From Hyphomicrobiales bacterium (GTDB lineage: Bacteria; Pseudomonadota; Alphaproteobacteria; Rhizobiales; Aestuariivirgaceae): a stretch of DNA of 7,758 bases. The notes under the pieces were generated by a model. That model was not told where the DNA came from, did not search any database, and worked only from the letters and a program-made list of their open reading frames with translations. Positions 1 to 6,650 of the stretch are shown here, one piece after another. The translations under genes and the position numbers were made by a program. Position 1 is the first letter of the stretch. Every line of letters begins with the position of its first letter. Location of the stretch: assembly GCA_012032065.1 (NCBI GenBank), contig JAAURV010000139.1, forward strand, positions 1 to 7,758, written 5' to 3'.

Positions 1-1136
1 GATCGGGCCAATCGTGCCAAGAGCCGGTTTCTGGCCACTGCGAGCCACGATCTGCGCCAGCCCATGCAGACGATCAGACTGCTCAACGCGACGTTGCTGC
101 GGATGGTTCAGCACACCGACATGAGCGAGTTGCTGCGGCAACAAGGACAGGCCATCGAGAGCATGGCGCGCCTGTTGAATGCGTTGCTCGACATCAGCCG
201 ACTCGAGTCCGGTGCAATCGAGCCCGTCAATCGCGAGGTGCGTGTCGCTGACCTGTTCGAGGAGTTGCACTCGGAGTTTGCTTCGCTAGCACGGGCGCGC
301 AACCTCGATCTGCAAATGGCAGCAGCGGTAGAGGTGCTCTCGACGGACCGTACGTTGTTCTATCAACTGCTGCAGAACCTGGTAGGCAACGCGTTGAAGT
401 ACACCGATAGCGGCTGGGTGCGGCTGAAGTGTTCGCTGGAATCTCAGGGCTTGGTGATTGCGGTCGAGGATTCCGGCATTGGTATTCCGGCAGACAAGCT
501 CGAACGAATCTTCGATGAGTACTATCAGGTGGATACGCATGGCGCCAAGCGCATGGGCGTCGGCTTGGGCCTGGCCATCGTCAAGGAGCTGGTGAGGCTG
601 TTGGGTTTCTCGGTGACCATCCGCTCGAAGTTGGGAGAGGGGACACAGGTCGCATTGAACATCCCCACCAAGCATCGGATGCTCTCGGCATCAGTCGCCC
701 CAGGTTTGGTGCCAGTGCATGCGCCGGTCAGCGCAGCTCACAAGCCGCGACTGATTCTGGTCGAGGACAATGAAGGGGTAAGGATGGCCACTGAGCTGTT
801 CCTCAAGGTCGAGGGATATCAGACTCTGAGCGCTGCAACCAGTGGCCGAGGCAGAGTCCTGCTGCTGGGAATCCTGCCCGGTGACATCGTCATCGCGGAC
901 TATCACCTGGATGGTGGGAATACCGGGCTCGATCTGATCCAGCGGTTGCGTGAGCGGCTGGGCCATGAGGTGCCAGGAGTGGTGCTGAGTGGTGACCTGC
1001 CTGCGGTGCGTCGTACCATAAGACGCCCATTGCCGCTTGTCATTTCCTCGGCAAGCCAGTGGATACGGCGGCGTTGCTGGCAGCCATCGCCGATCTGAGC
1101 CTGCCTTCTCGCAGTCAGTCGCGAGCCCTTCGATGA
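1..1136 (+). CDS. Hybrid sensor histidine kinase with C-terminal receiver domain (5' partial, frameshifted near the 3' end)
   Basis: Open from the first base in frame 1, so the N-terminal sensor part lies outside the window. In order I see the H-box FLATASHDLRQPMQ with the phospho-accepting His at residue 16, a dimerisation helix ending LLDISRLESG, the N-box (QNLVGNALKYTD, about residues 125-136), the G1 box VEDSGIGIP (about 156-163), the F-box IFDEYYQV, and the G2 box GVGLGLAIVKEL. A receiver domain starts near residue 249 (LILVEDNE), with the acceptor Asp in VIADYHL (about residue 300) and the conserved Ser in VVLSGD. After codon 340 (1018-1020) the frame is wrong: frame 1 gives an Arg-rich tail ending at 1098, whereas frame 3 continues with FLGKPVDTAALLAAIADLS, including the conserved receiver Lys, and stops at 1134-1136. 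Expected role: autophosphorylation and transfer to its own receiver. Stimulus and output are unknown. It uses mostly GAG for Glu, unlike the cob genes. Confidence 0.88.
1018..1023 (+). other. Apparent one-base deletion in the kinase receiver domain
   Basis: Frame 1 reads sensibly up to the ATA codon at 1018-1020. From 1023 frame 3 gives TPIAACHFLGKPVDTAALL, which is the expected end of a receiver domain. Restoring one base between 1019 and 1023 joins the two. It may be a sequence error or a true mutation; read data would decide. Confidence 0.75.
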
Positions 1137-1331
1137 AGAGAGGCGGCGCCCATCGAGGCCACGCAGCACCGTGAGGAGCGAGGTGCCGGTGAAACCGGAA
1201 TAGGCCTCGACCGCAGCGTCGGTGCGCTTGGTGATGCGGGCGCTCGCGTCGACGTCGATGCCGAGGATCTGGCGCGCTACTTGCGCTCGATCCTCGAGCG
1301 TCCCGTAGCGTCTAGCTGATATGCAGCTCAT
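1137..1331 (-). pseudogene. Unrecognised coding-like fragment
   Basis: On the minus strand an ATG at 1331-1329, 9 bases after the transporter stop, opens a frame running through MSCISARRYGTLEDRAQVA and then ILGIDVDASARITKRTDAAV, with about 80% G/C at third codon positions over 1140-1300. That suggests real coding sequence on this strand, against roughly 70% for the competing plus-strand frame. Beyond about 1137 the frame is only the antisense of the kinase gene and becomes Arg-rich, so the natural C-terminus is probably missing. I do not recognise the family and see no motif, signal peptide or membrane segment. A chance open frame remains possible. Confidence 0.3.
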
Positions 1332-1340
1332 CTGGATTGC

Positions 1341-1526
1341 TCACCCAAGATACAGCTGCCGTGTGAGATAGCCGGCAGCGTAGGCGAGTGCGGCTGCCAC
1401 GCCGCCGATGAGCAGTGTCTCGAGTCCCGCGGCCACGATGGAGCGGCGCAGGATCCAGCCCCGTAGCGCACCCACGACGAAGAATGCGGCAGCGGTCGCG
1501 AGCGCGCTGACCTTGAAGCCGTGATC
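1341..1526 (-). pseudogene. VIT1/CCC1-family (DUF125) membrane transporter, C-terminal fragment
   Basis: The minus strand encodes about 60 residues ending at a TGA (1343-1341). They hold two hydrophobic segments, VSALATAAAFFVVGALRGW and LETLLIGGVAAALAYAAGYL, joined by an Arg-rich loop ILRRSIVAAG. This is the pattern of the last two transmembrane helices of the VIT1/CCC1 family, which moves iron or manganese across membranes. A full protein has about 230 residues, so roughly three quarters is absent. Upstream on this strand the reading frame passes directly into antisense of cobH, so the gene is broken at about 1515-1526, where a GATC occurs. As it stands it cannot make a working transporter. 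The family call is from pattern recognition only. Confidence 0.6.
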
Positions 1527-2147
1527 GAGTATCTTCGCGACCCGGGCGAAATCTACGCGCGGAGCTTTGCTGCGATTCGCGCCGAAGCCCGCTTCGATCA
1601 CTTGCCGCCCGACGCCGAGCCCGTCGCTGTGCGGGTTATCCATGCCTGCGGCATGCCGGATGTCGTGAACAATCTCGCCATCAGCGGAGATTTCGTTGCG
1701 GTGGCCAGGAAAGCGCTCACGAATGGCGCGCATATTCTCGTCGATGCCGAAATGGTGAAGCACGGCATCATGCCGCGCCTCGTTCCGAAAGGATCGCAAA
1801 TCGTCTGTATGCTGAACGATCCCCGCGCGCGCCAGCTCGGCATCGACAACAAGACCACGCGCTCCGCCGCCGCGGTCGAACTTTGGAAACCGATGCTCGC
1901 CGGGAACATCGCGGTAATCGGCAACGCGCCAACCGCGCTGTTCCGGCTTCTCGAACTCATCGACGAGGGTGCGCCCAAGCCCGCCGCAATCGTGGCGTTT
2001 CCCGTTGGTTTCGTGGGTGCCGCCGAAAGCAAGGAGGAGCTGATCGCCGACTCGCGCGGCATACCTTTCGCAACCATTCGCGGGCGCAAAGGTGGCTCCG
2101 CCATGGCTTCCGCCGTGATCAACGCTTTGCTGGATACCGCGCCATGA
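1521..2147 (+). CDS. cobH: Precorrin-8X methylmutase
   Basis: Catalyses migration of the methyl group from C11 to C12 of precorrin-8X, giving hydrogenobyrinic acid (CbiC does the equivalent in the cobalt-early pathway). The 208-residue product matches the family's usual length. It begins with the typical YLRDPGEIYARSFAAIRAEA, carries the catalytic His in VIHACGMPDVV (His41, matching His43 of the Pseudomonas denitrificans enzyme), and has the conserved blocks LVDAEMVKHGI, NAPTALF, FPVGFVGAAESKEEL and RGRKGGSAMASAVINALL. The GTG at 1521 is the only start that keeps the conserved N-terminus short, and it has no clear Shine-Dalgarno. Because the DNA left of about 1522 seems foreign, the native start was probably ATGATC with the AT replaced. 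The stop overlaps the cobL start as ATGA (2144-2147). The operon promoter is not visible. Confidence 0.93.
   Translation: MIEYLRDPGEIYARSFAAIRAEARFDHLPPDAEPVAVRVIHACGMPDVVNNLAISGDFVAVARKALTNGAHILVDAEMVKHGIMPRLVPKGSQIVCMLNDPRARQLGIDNKTTRSAAAVELWKPMLAGNIAVIGNAPTALFRLLELIDEGAPKPAAIVAFPVGFVGAAESKEELIADSRGIPFATIRGRKGGSAMASAVINALLDTAP
1522..1526. other. Sequence junction between transporter fragment and cobH, at a GATC
   Basis: To the left, the minus strand encodes a truncated transporter. To the right, the plus strand encodes cobH from its second codon. The tetranucleotide GATC (1523-1526) sits exactly at the break, and the window itself also begins with GATC. This fits either a recombination breakpoint or joining of unrelated fragments at a restriction site during cloning or assembly. 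A GATC at this spot by chance is possible. Confidence 0.5.
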
Positions 2148-3343
2148 AGTGGTTGACGGTCGTTGGCATGGGCGAGGACGGCTGGGCCGGTCTTTCGGCC
2201 CGGTCGCAAGAGCGCTGCGCTATGCGGAAATCACGTCGGAAGCAAGCGATTACTCGACAAGCTGCCAACTCTTTCCGCTGAGCGCCAGGAGTGGCCGCAG
2301 CCCTTCTCCGCCGTGATCGAACGCATCCAGCCACTTCGTGGCCGCGCCACCGCCATTCTCGCCACCGGAGATCCCATGAACTTCGGCGTCACGCGCAAGC
2401 TCATGGAGTTCGTGCCCTTCGCCGAGATGACGGTCATCCCGCATCTTTCCGCCTTCTCGCTTGCAGCGGCGCGGCTGGGCTGGTCCTTGCCTGATTGCGA
2501 CTGCTTCTCCATTCATGGAAGGCCCGCTGCAAATCTCGAAACATTCGTTCAGCCGGACGCGCGGCTGTTGGCGCTGACCGAAAATGCATCGACAATTGCC
2601 GAGGCTTGCCGGAGACTCGTGAAACGCGGCTTCGGCGAAAGCGAAATCACGGTTCTGGAAATCTCGGCGGCGATTCCGAGATGACCACCTCATTCATCGC
2701 CCATGCGCTGCCGGATCGTCAGTGGTCTGATCTTAACACACTGGCCGTCCGTTGCATCGCTGGCCCCCAAGCCCAAATTCTCTCGCGCATTCCCGGATTG
2801 CCGGATGAAGCCTTCGAACACGATGGCAAGGTCACCAAGCGCGAAGTGCGCGCGGCAACGCTTGCGGCGCTCTCGCCTGCTCCCGATCAGCTCCTTTGGG
2901 ACGTTGGCGCCGGCTGCGGTTCCATCGGTATCGAATGGATGCGAAGCACGCGTGGCTGCGAGGCCATCGCCATCGAGCCCGATGCGGAACGCCGGCGGAT
3001 GATCGCCGCGAACGCCGATGCGCTTGGAACCCCTCGCCTCGGGATCGTTGCGGGAGCTGCTCCGACAGCTCTGGAAGGATTGAAGGCACCGGACGCCGTG
3101 TTCGTCGGGGGAGGCTTGGATGACGAAGGCGTATTCGAAGCGGCGTGGCTTGCGCTGAAGCCCGGCGGAGCGATGGTCGCGAACACCGTGACTCTCGAAG
3201 GTGAGATGCACGTGATCGATCTTCAGGCGGCCTACGGCGGCGATCTCGTGCGGTTCGAAATTTCGCATCTGGCCAGCGTCGGACCCTATCGCGGGCTGAA
3301 ACCGAAAATGCCTGTGCTGCAATGGCGGGCGCGGAAGCCATGA
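2144..3343 (+). CDS. cobL: Precorrin-6Y C5,15-methyltransferase (decarboxylating), CbiE-CbiT fusion, interrupted by three one-base shifts
   Basis: CobL methylates precorrin-6B at C5 and C15 with S-adenosylmethionine and removes the ring-C acetate carboxyl, giving precorrin-8X. The N-terminal CbiE half starts MKWLTVVGMGEDGWAGLS in frame 2, passes through ARALRYAEI in frame 1, and continues in frame 0 with VGSKRLLDKLP, ATGDPMNFGV and SAFSLAAARLGWSLPD. The C-terminal CbiT half is in frame 2 again: IPGLPDEAFEHDGKVTKREV, the SAM-binding LLWDVGAGCGSIGIEWM, PDAVFVGGG, and LKPGGAMVANTVTLE. Three single-base losses return the gene to its starting frame; repaired, it would be about 400 residues, the normal CobL length. 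As written, translation from 2144 ends at 2281. A separate CbiT from ATG 2681 is a weaker alternative, because the linking VLE/NLGGDSE motif is typical of intact CobL. It shares ATGA overlaps with cobH and cobI. Confidence 0.88.
2195..2200 (+). other. First apparent one-base deletion in cobL
   Basis: Frame 2 reads GEDGWAGLS up to about 2197. From about 2200 the family-like text PVARALRYAEI is in frame 1. One base restored in the CGGCCCGG stretch joins them. Confidence 0.7.
2230..2236 (+). other. Second apparent one-base deletion in cobL
   Basis: Frame 1 reads ALRYAEI through 2232. Frame 0 continues with VGSKRLLDKLPTL from 2235. CobL proteins normally read AEIVVG or similar here, so one base is missing around 2233-2234. 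Confidence 0.7.
2658..2663 (+). other. Third apparent one-base deletion in cobL, in an A-run
   Basis: Frame 0 reads ESEITVLE through 2660. Frame 2 continues NLGGDSEMTTSFIAHAL from 2660. Changing GAAATC to GAAAATC, one more A in the run, gives the family-typical VLENLGGDSE. In the sequence as given the frame-0 stop TGA (2682-2684) happens to overlap the ATG at 2681. Confidence 0.78.
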
Positions 3344-4029
3344 GCAAGGGAACGCTCTACGGCGTGGGCGTCGGCCCCGGCGATCCGGAACTGATGACGG
3401 TGAAGGCGTGGAGAATTGTCTCCATGGCCAAGGTCATCGCTTATCTGTCTGCCAACGGCGGCGAGAGCACCGCGCGCAAGATCGCCGCGCCATTCGTGGC
3501 CGAAGACGTCGAAGAAATGGCCATCGATGTTCCGATGAAAGTGGAACGCGCCCCGGCCATGGCGGCATACGACGAAAGTGCGGAGAGGATCGCCACGAAA
3601 CTCGATCAAGGCCAAGACGTTGTGATGCTTTGCGAAGGCGATCCCTTTTTCTATGGCAGCTTCATTTACGTGTTCGAGCGGCTGGCGTCGAAGTTCACAA
3701 CCGTTATCGTGCCTGGCGTTACGTCGATCACAGCGGCCGCGGCGGAGATGGGTCGGCCTCTCTGCATGCGCGACGATGTATTGAAAGTTCTTCCCGCCAC
3801 GCTGCCTGCCGATCGCCTGCGTGAGGAACTGATGACCGCGCAGTCCGCCGCCATCATCAAAGTGGGCCGGCACTTCGGCAAGGTAAAGACGATTCTCTCT
3901 GCCCTCGATCTCTATTCACAAGCCATAGCCATCGAGAACGCCACGCACGAAGGCCAGCGCATCAGGAAGGTGGGCGAGATCGTCGAAGACGCCCTTCCCT
4001 ACTTCACCACCATCATCGTGCGCGCATGA
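3340..4029 (+). CDS. cobI: Precorrin-2 C20-methyltransferase
   Basis: A SAM-dependent methylase of the tetrapyrrole methyltransferase family that methylates precorrin-2 at C20 to give precorrin-3A (CbiL in the cobalt-early route). The 229-residue product shows, in order, the N-terminal glycine motif YGVGVGPGDPELMTVKA (residues 7-23), the VIAYLSANGGESTARKIAAP stretch, the conserved CEGDPFFYGSFIYVFERL (98-115), VVPGVTSITAAAAEMGRPL-like text at 124-141, and IIKVGRHFGKV (172-182). The open frame extends upstream to 3322, but ATG 3340 is chosen because MSKGTLYGVGVGPG places the glycine motif at the usual distance and gives an ATGA overlap with the cobL stop. The gene is intact. Its stop overlaps the next start, again as ATGA. 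Confidence 0.94.
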   Translation: MSKGTLYGVGVGPGDPELMTVKAWRIVSMAKVIAYLSANGGESTARKIAAPFVAEDVEEMAIDVPMKVERAPAMAAYDESAERIATKLDQGQDVVMLCEGDPFFYGSFIYVFERLASKFTTVIVPGVTSITAAAAEMGRPLCMRDDVLKVLPATLPADRLREELMTAQSAAIIKVGRHFGKVKTILSALDLYSQAIAIENATHEGQRIRKVGEIVEDALPYFTTIIVRA

Positions 4030-5717
4030 AGCCTGCCATTTTCATTCTCGCGGCTTCGGCATTGCCGCTGGCACGGAAACTCAAGCAGGAGCTTGACGGG
4101 ATCATCCACGCGCCCGAAAGCGTGAAGGGCGGCGACGTCGTTTATGTGAAAGCGCGGCTCGAAGTCGCCCGGCTGTTCAAGGAAAGCCGATCAATCATCG
4201 GATTATGCGCCAGCGGAATTCTGATCCGCGCTGTTGCTCCCCATCTCAACGACAAACATGTCGAGCCGCCGGTTGTCGCCGTCGCCGAAGATGGTTCATC
4301 CGCCGTGCCGCTTCTGGGCGGCCATCATGGTGCGAATGAACTTGCGCGAAAGATTGCCGGGATCACCGGCGGGACGGCGGCGATCACCACCGCCAGCGAC
4401 GTGAGGCTTGGAAAGGCCTTTGAGGAACTTGAGCCCGGATATGTTCTTGGCAATTCGCAGGATGTCAAATCCGCGACGGTTGCCGCATTGCGCGGAGAGA
4501 CGGTTGAGCGCCGCGAGACCGTCGCCGCCGAAAGCGGCGGGCCGTCCAAACTCATCTACCATCCCAGGTCACTTGTGGTCGGAGTCGGTTGCGAGCGGGG
4601 AGTAGAACCTGAGGAACTCCGTACACTGATTGAAGAGACTTTCGACGAGCATGGATTGGCTCGTGAAGCCATCGCGCACTATGCTTCCATCGATCTAAAA
4701 GAGGACGAGGCCGCGGTCACAGCACTGGGAAACGTTCGATTCTTCTCGACGAAGGAACTCAATGCTCAGTCCTACCGCGTCATGAAACCGTCCGAGATCG
4801 TGCGCGCGGAAGTAGGAACGCCGAGCGTGGCCGAAGCAGCGGCGCTAGCGGCTGCCGGCCCCGATGGCGAATTGATCGTTCCCAAGACCAAGAGCAAACG
4901 CGCAACCGTCGCCATTGCACAAGCCCCGGCCCCCATTCTTGAACCGCGAGGCCGCGTGCGCGGGACCGTGCATGTGGTGGGGCTTGGCCCCGGCGCGATG
5001 GCCACCCGTTCACCCGAAGCAACGCGCATTCTTCAATCCACGGATGATTGGGTCGGCTATCAGCTCTATCTCGAGCTCGCCTCCGATTGCCGTGATGGCC
5101 AAATCCTCCACAGCTTTCCGCTCGGCGCGGAGGAAGACCGCTGCCGGCAAGCGATGACACTTGCGAAACGGGGAAGACAAGTGGCGCTGGTCTGCTCGGG
5201 CGATGCCGGCATCTATGCGATGGCGGCGCTCGTTTACGAATTGATCGATCTCGCACCGTGCCGGATCGCGGTAAATGTGGTTCCGGGAATTTCGGCCTTT
5301 CAAGCGGCAGCGGCAAAGGCGGGGGCGCTGATTGGCCATGATTTCTGCTGCATCTCGCTTTCCGACCTCCTCACTCCATGGGAAACCATCGAGGCGCGGA
5401 TCGAGGCAGCGGCGATGGGCGACTTCGTTGTTGCCTTCTACAATCCGCGCTCGATGAAGCGGCAAGACCAGCTTTCCCGCGCCATCGAAATTCTCCGCGA
5501 GCACCGGCCGGAAACGACACCCGTGGTCGTTGCGAGCAATCTGGGGAGGCCCGAGGAATCTGTGGCGATCACTCCGCTCGTGGAATTCGACCCCGCAAAC
5601 GTCGACATGCTGACGGTCGTTCTCGTCGGCTCCTCGCAATCGAAATCCTTCAAGCGCGGCGATGGGCGGACCTATGCCTATACGCCGCGCGGTTATGCGA
5701 AGAAGAGACAGGCATGA
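4026..5717 (+). CDS. cobJ: CbiG-CobJ fusion: cobalt-precorrin-5A hydrolase-like domain plus precorrin-3B C17-methyltransferase
   Basis: A 563-residue intact two-part protein. Residues 1 to about 130 match the CbiG N-terminal region (GLCASGILIRAVAP 59-72, LLGGHHGANELARKIAG 96-112). Residues about 175-300 match the CbiG C-terminal (CobE-like) region (VVGVGCERGVEPEEL, ASIDLKEDE, SVAEAAALAAAGPDGELIVPK). After an Ala/Pro linker (299-312), CobJ runs from 313 to about 557: VHVVGLGPG, SGDAGIYAMAALVYEL (391-406), VVPGISAFQAAAAKAGA, SLSDLLTPWETIEARIEAAA, FYNPRS, DMLTVVLVGSS and YTPRGY. CobJ methylates C17 and drives ring contraction. CbiG in other organisms opens the ring-A lactone and releases acetaldehyde; whether this copy does so or acts like the aerobic accessory CobE cannot be told from sequence. 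The region between the two CbiG parts and the text near ALGNVRFFS look somewhat short. ATGA overlaps at both ends. Confidence 0.93.
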   Translation: MKPAIFILAASALPLARKLKQELDGIIHAPESVKGGDVVYVKARLEVARLFKESRSIIGLCASGILIRAVAPHLNDKHVEPPVVAVAEDGSSAVPLLGGHHGANELARKIAGITGGTAAITTASDVRLGKAFEELEPGYVLGNSQDVKSATVAALRGETVERRETVAAESGGPSKLIYHPRSLVVGVGCERGVEPEELRTLIEETFDEHGLAREAIAHYASIDLKEDEAAVTALGNVRFFSTKELNAQSYRVMKPSEIVRAEVGTPSVAEAAALAAAGPDGELIVPKTKSKRATVAIAQAPAPILEPRGRVRGTVHVVGLGPGAMATRSPEATRILQSTDDWVGYQLYLELASDCRDGQILHSFPLGAEEDRCRQAMTLAKRGRQVALVCSGDAGIYAMAALVYELIDLAPCRIAVNVVPGISAFQAAAAKAGALIGHDFCCISLSDLLTPWETIEARIEAAAMGDFVVAFYNPRSMKRQDQLSRAIEILREHRPETTPVVVASNLGRPEESVAITPLVEFDPANVDMLTVVLVGSSQSKSFKRGDGRTYAYTPRGYAKKRQA

Positions 5718-6492
5718 CGGTTCATTTCGTTGGCGCGGGGCCTGGAGCCGCCGATCTGATAACGCTCCGTGGGCTGAAGATTATCCAGTCCTGCCCCGTG
5801 TGCCTCTACGCCGGTTCGCTGGTGCCGGAGGAAATTGTGAAAGCGGCTCCGCAGGGCGCGCGGGTGATCGACACGGCTCCGCTTCATCTCGACGAAATCA
5901 TCGGCGAAATGGAAGTGGCGCATGCCCAAGGCTTCGATGTGGCGCGGGTGCATTCCGGAGATCCTTCTTTGTACGGAGCAATTGCCGAACAGATGCGGCG
6001 GCTCGACAAGCTCGGCATTCCCTATGACGTAACACCTGGCGTCCCGGCCTTCGCGGCAGCGCGGCCGCACTCAAAACCGAGTTCACGCTGCCTGAGGTGG
6101 CGCAGACCGTGATCCTCACCCGCACCACAATGCAAGCCTCAGCCATGCCCAAGGGCGAAGAACTGGAGGAACTCGGCCGCTCGCGCGCAACTCTCGCGGT
6201 CCATCTCTCGATCCGCAATCTCGGTTATGTCGAGCGTGCGCTTACACCGCACTACGGGGCGGACTGCCCGGTGATCGTGGCCTATCGCGTGAGCTGGCCA
6301 GACCAGCAGTTCATTCATGGTACACTTTCGACCATTGCGAAGAAGGTCCGCGCGGCGAAGCTGACCCGGACGGCGCTCGTGCTGGTCGGCCATGTTTTTG
6401 GCCATGAAAGCTTCCGCGACAGCGCCCTCTATGATGCCGGCCATCAGCACATCCTGCGTAACCGCAAGACAAACAAGGCAAAATCGGCCTGA
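5714..6492 (+). CDS. cobM: Precorrin-4 C11-methyltransferase, interrupted by a one-base shift
   Basis: Methylates precorrin-4 at C11 to give precorrin-5 (CbiF in the cobalt-early route). Frame 2 encodes MTVHFVGAGPGAADLITLRG, PVCLYAGSLVPEEIV, VARVHSGDPSLYGAIAEQM and YDVTPGVPAFAAA. From about 6058 the protein continues in frame 1 with ALKTEFTLPEVAQTVILTRT, then AVHLSIRNLGYVERAL, PHYGADCPVIVAYRVSWPDQ, LTRTALVLVGHV and FRDSALYDAGHQHILR, ending at TGA 6490-6492. With one base restored the product is 259 residues, the usual CobM length. As written, the first frame ends in a short unrelated tail at 6110-6112. It starts inside the cobJ stop (ATGA) and appears to be the last gene of the operon. Confidence 0.9.
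6055..6062 (+). other. Apparent one-base deletion in cobM
   Basis: PAFAAA in frame 2 should be followed by AALKTEFTLPEVAQ, which is in frame 1. One base restored in the GCAGCGCGGCC stretch, most simply a C, joins them. The alanine-rich stretch after PGVPAF is usual for this family. Confidence 0.75.
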
Positions 6493-6590
6493 ACATTCTG
6501 TTCTTGACTCACTCCTACAATAGGACTACATGCGGAGCATCTCGAAAGAGCCCGCTGTTTGACATTGTGAATTGGTCTTGGAGCAGACCC

Positions 6591-6614
6591 AAAACCCTCC
6601 TCCCCAGGCGAGGG
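6591..6614 (-). terminator. Possible weak intrinsic terminator of ogt
   Basis: Read on the minus strand, CCCTC (6614-6610) can pair with GAGGG (6599-6595) across a 10-base loop, directly followed by TTTT (6594-6591). The stem is short and shares bases 6613-6614 with the larger hairpin, so the two structures would compete. Confidence 0.25.
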
Positions 6615-6643
6615 CTGGATTGCGGGGACGCCCGCGTCCAGCC
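6613..6643. terminator. Strong intergenic hairpin between convergent cobM and ogt
   Basis: A 7-bp outer stem GGCTGGA (6613-6619) / TCCAGCC (6637-6643) encloses a 5-bp inner stem GCGGG (6622-6626) / CCCGC (6631-6635) with loop GACG. A TT bulge and a single G separate the stems. It lies 7 bases beyond the ogt stop and about 120 bases beyond the cobM stop. There is no T-run on the plus strand, so it may act as an mRNA 3'-end stabiliser or a bidirectional stop rather than a classical intrinsic terminator. Confidence 0.45.
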
Positions 6644-6650
6644 TGGCCGG

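Noticed and set aside
1341..1799. A 152-residue minus-strand protein spanning the transporter tail and the antisense of cobH
   Set aside because: Only the last ~60 residues look like a real protein; the rest is the antisense shadow of conserved cobH codons.
2144..3343. Programmed ribosomal frameshifting in cobL
   Set aside because: Three shifts in one gene with no slippery heptamers or clear stimulating structures, and similar shifts in unrelated genes, make missing bases more likely.
6504..6532. TTGACT-N17-TACATG, promoter-like, on the plus strand after cobM
   Set aside because: The -10 box matches only three of six positions, and no plus-strand gene follows until 7191, beyond the hairpin and antisense to ogt.
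6559..6580. TTGACATTGTGAATTGG, resembling a -35 box or the motif seen in some alphaproteobacterial rRNA spacers
   Set aside because: No matching -10 box and no rRNA or tRNA nearby; a short chance resemblance is the simpler explanation.
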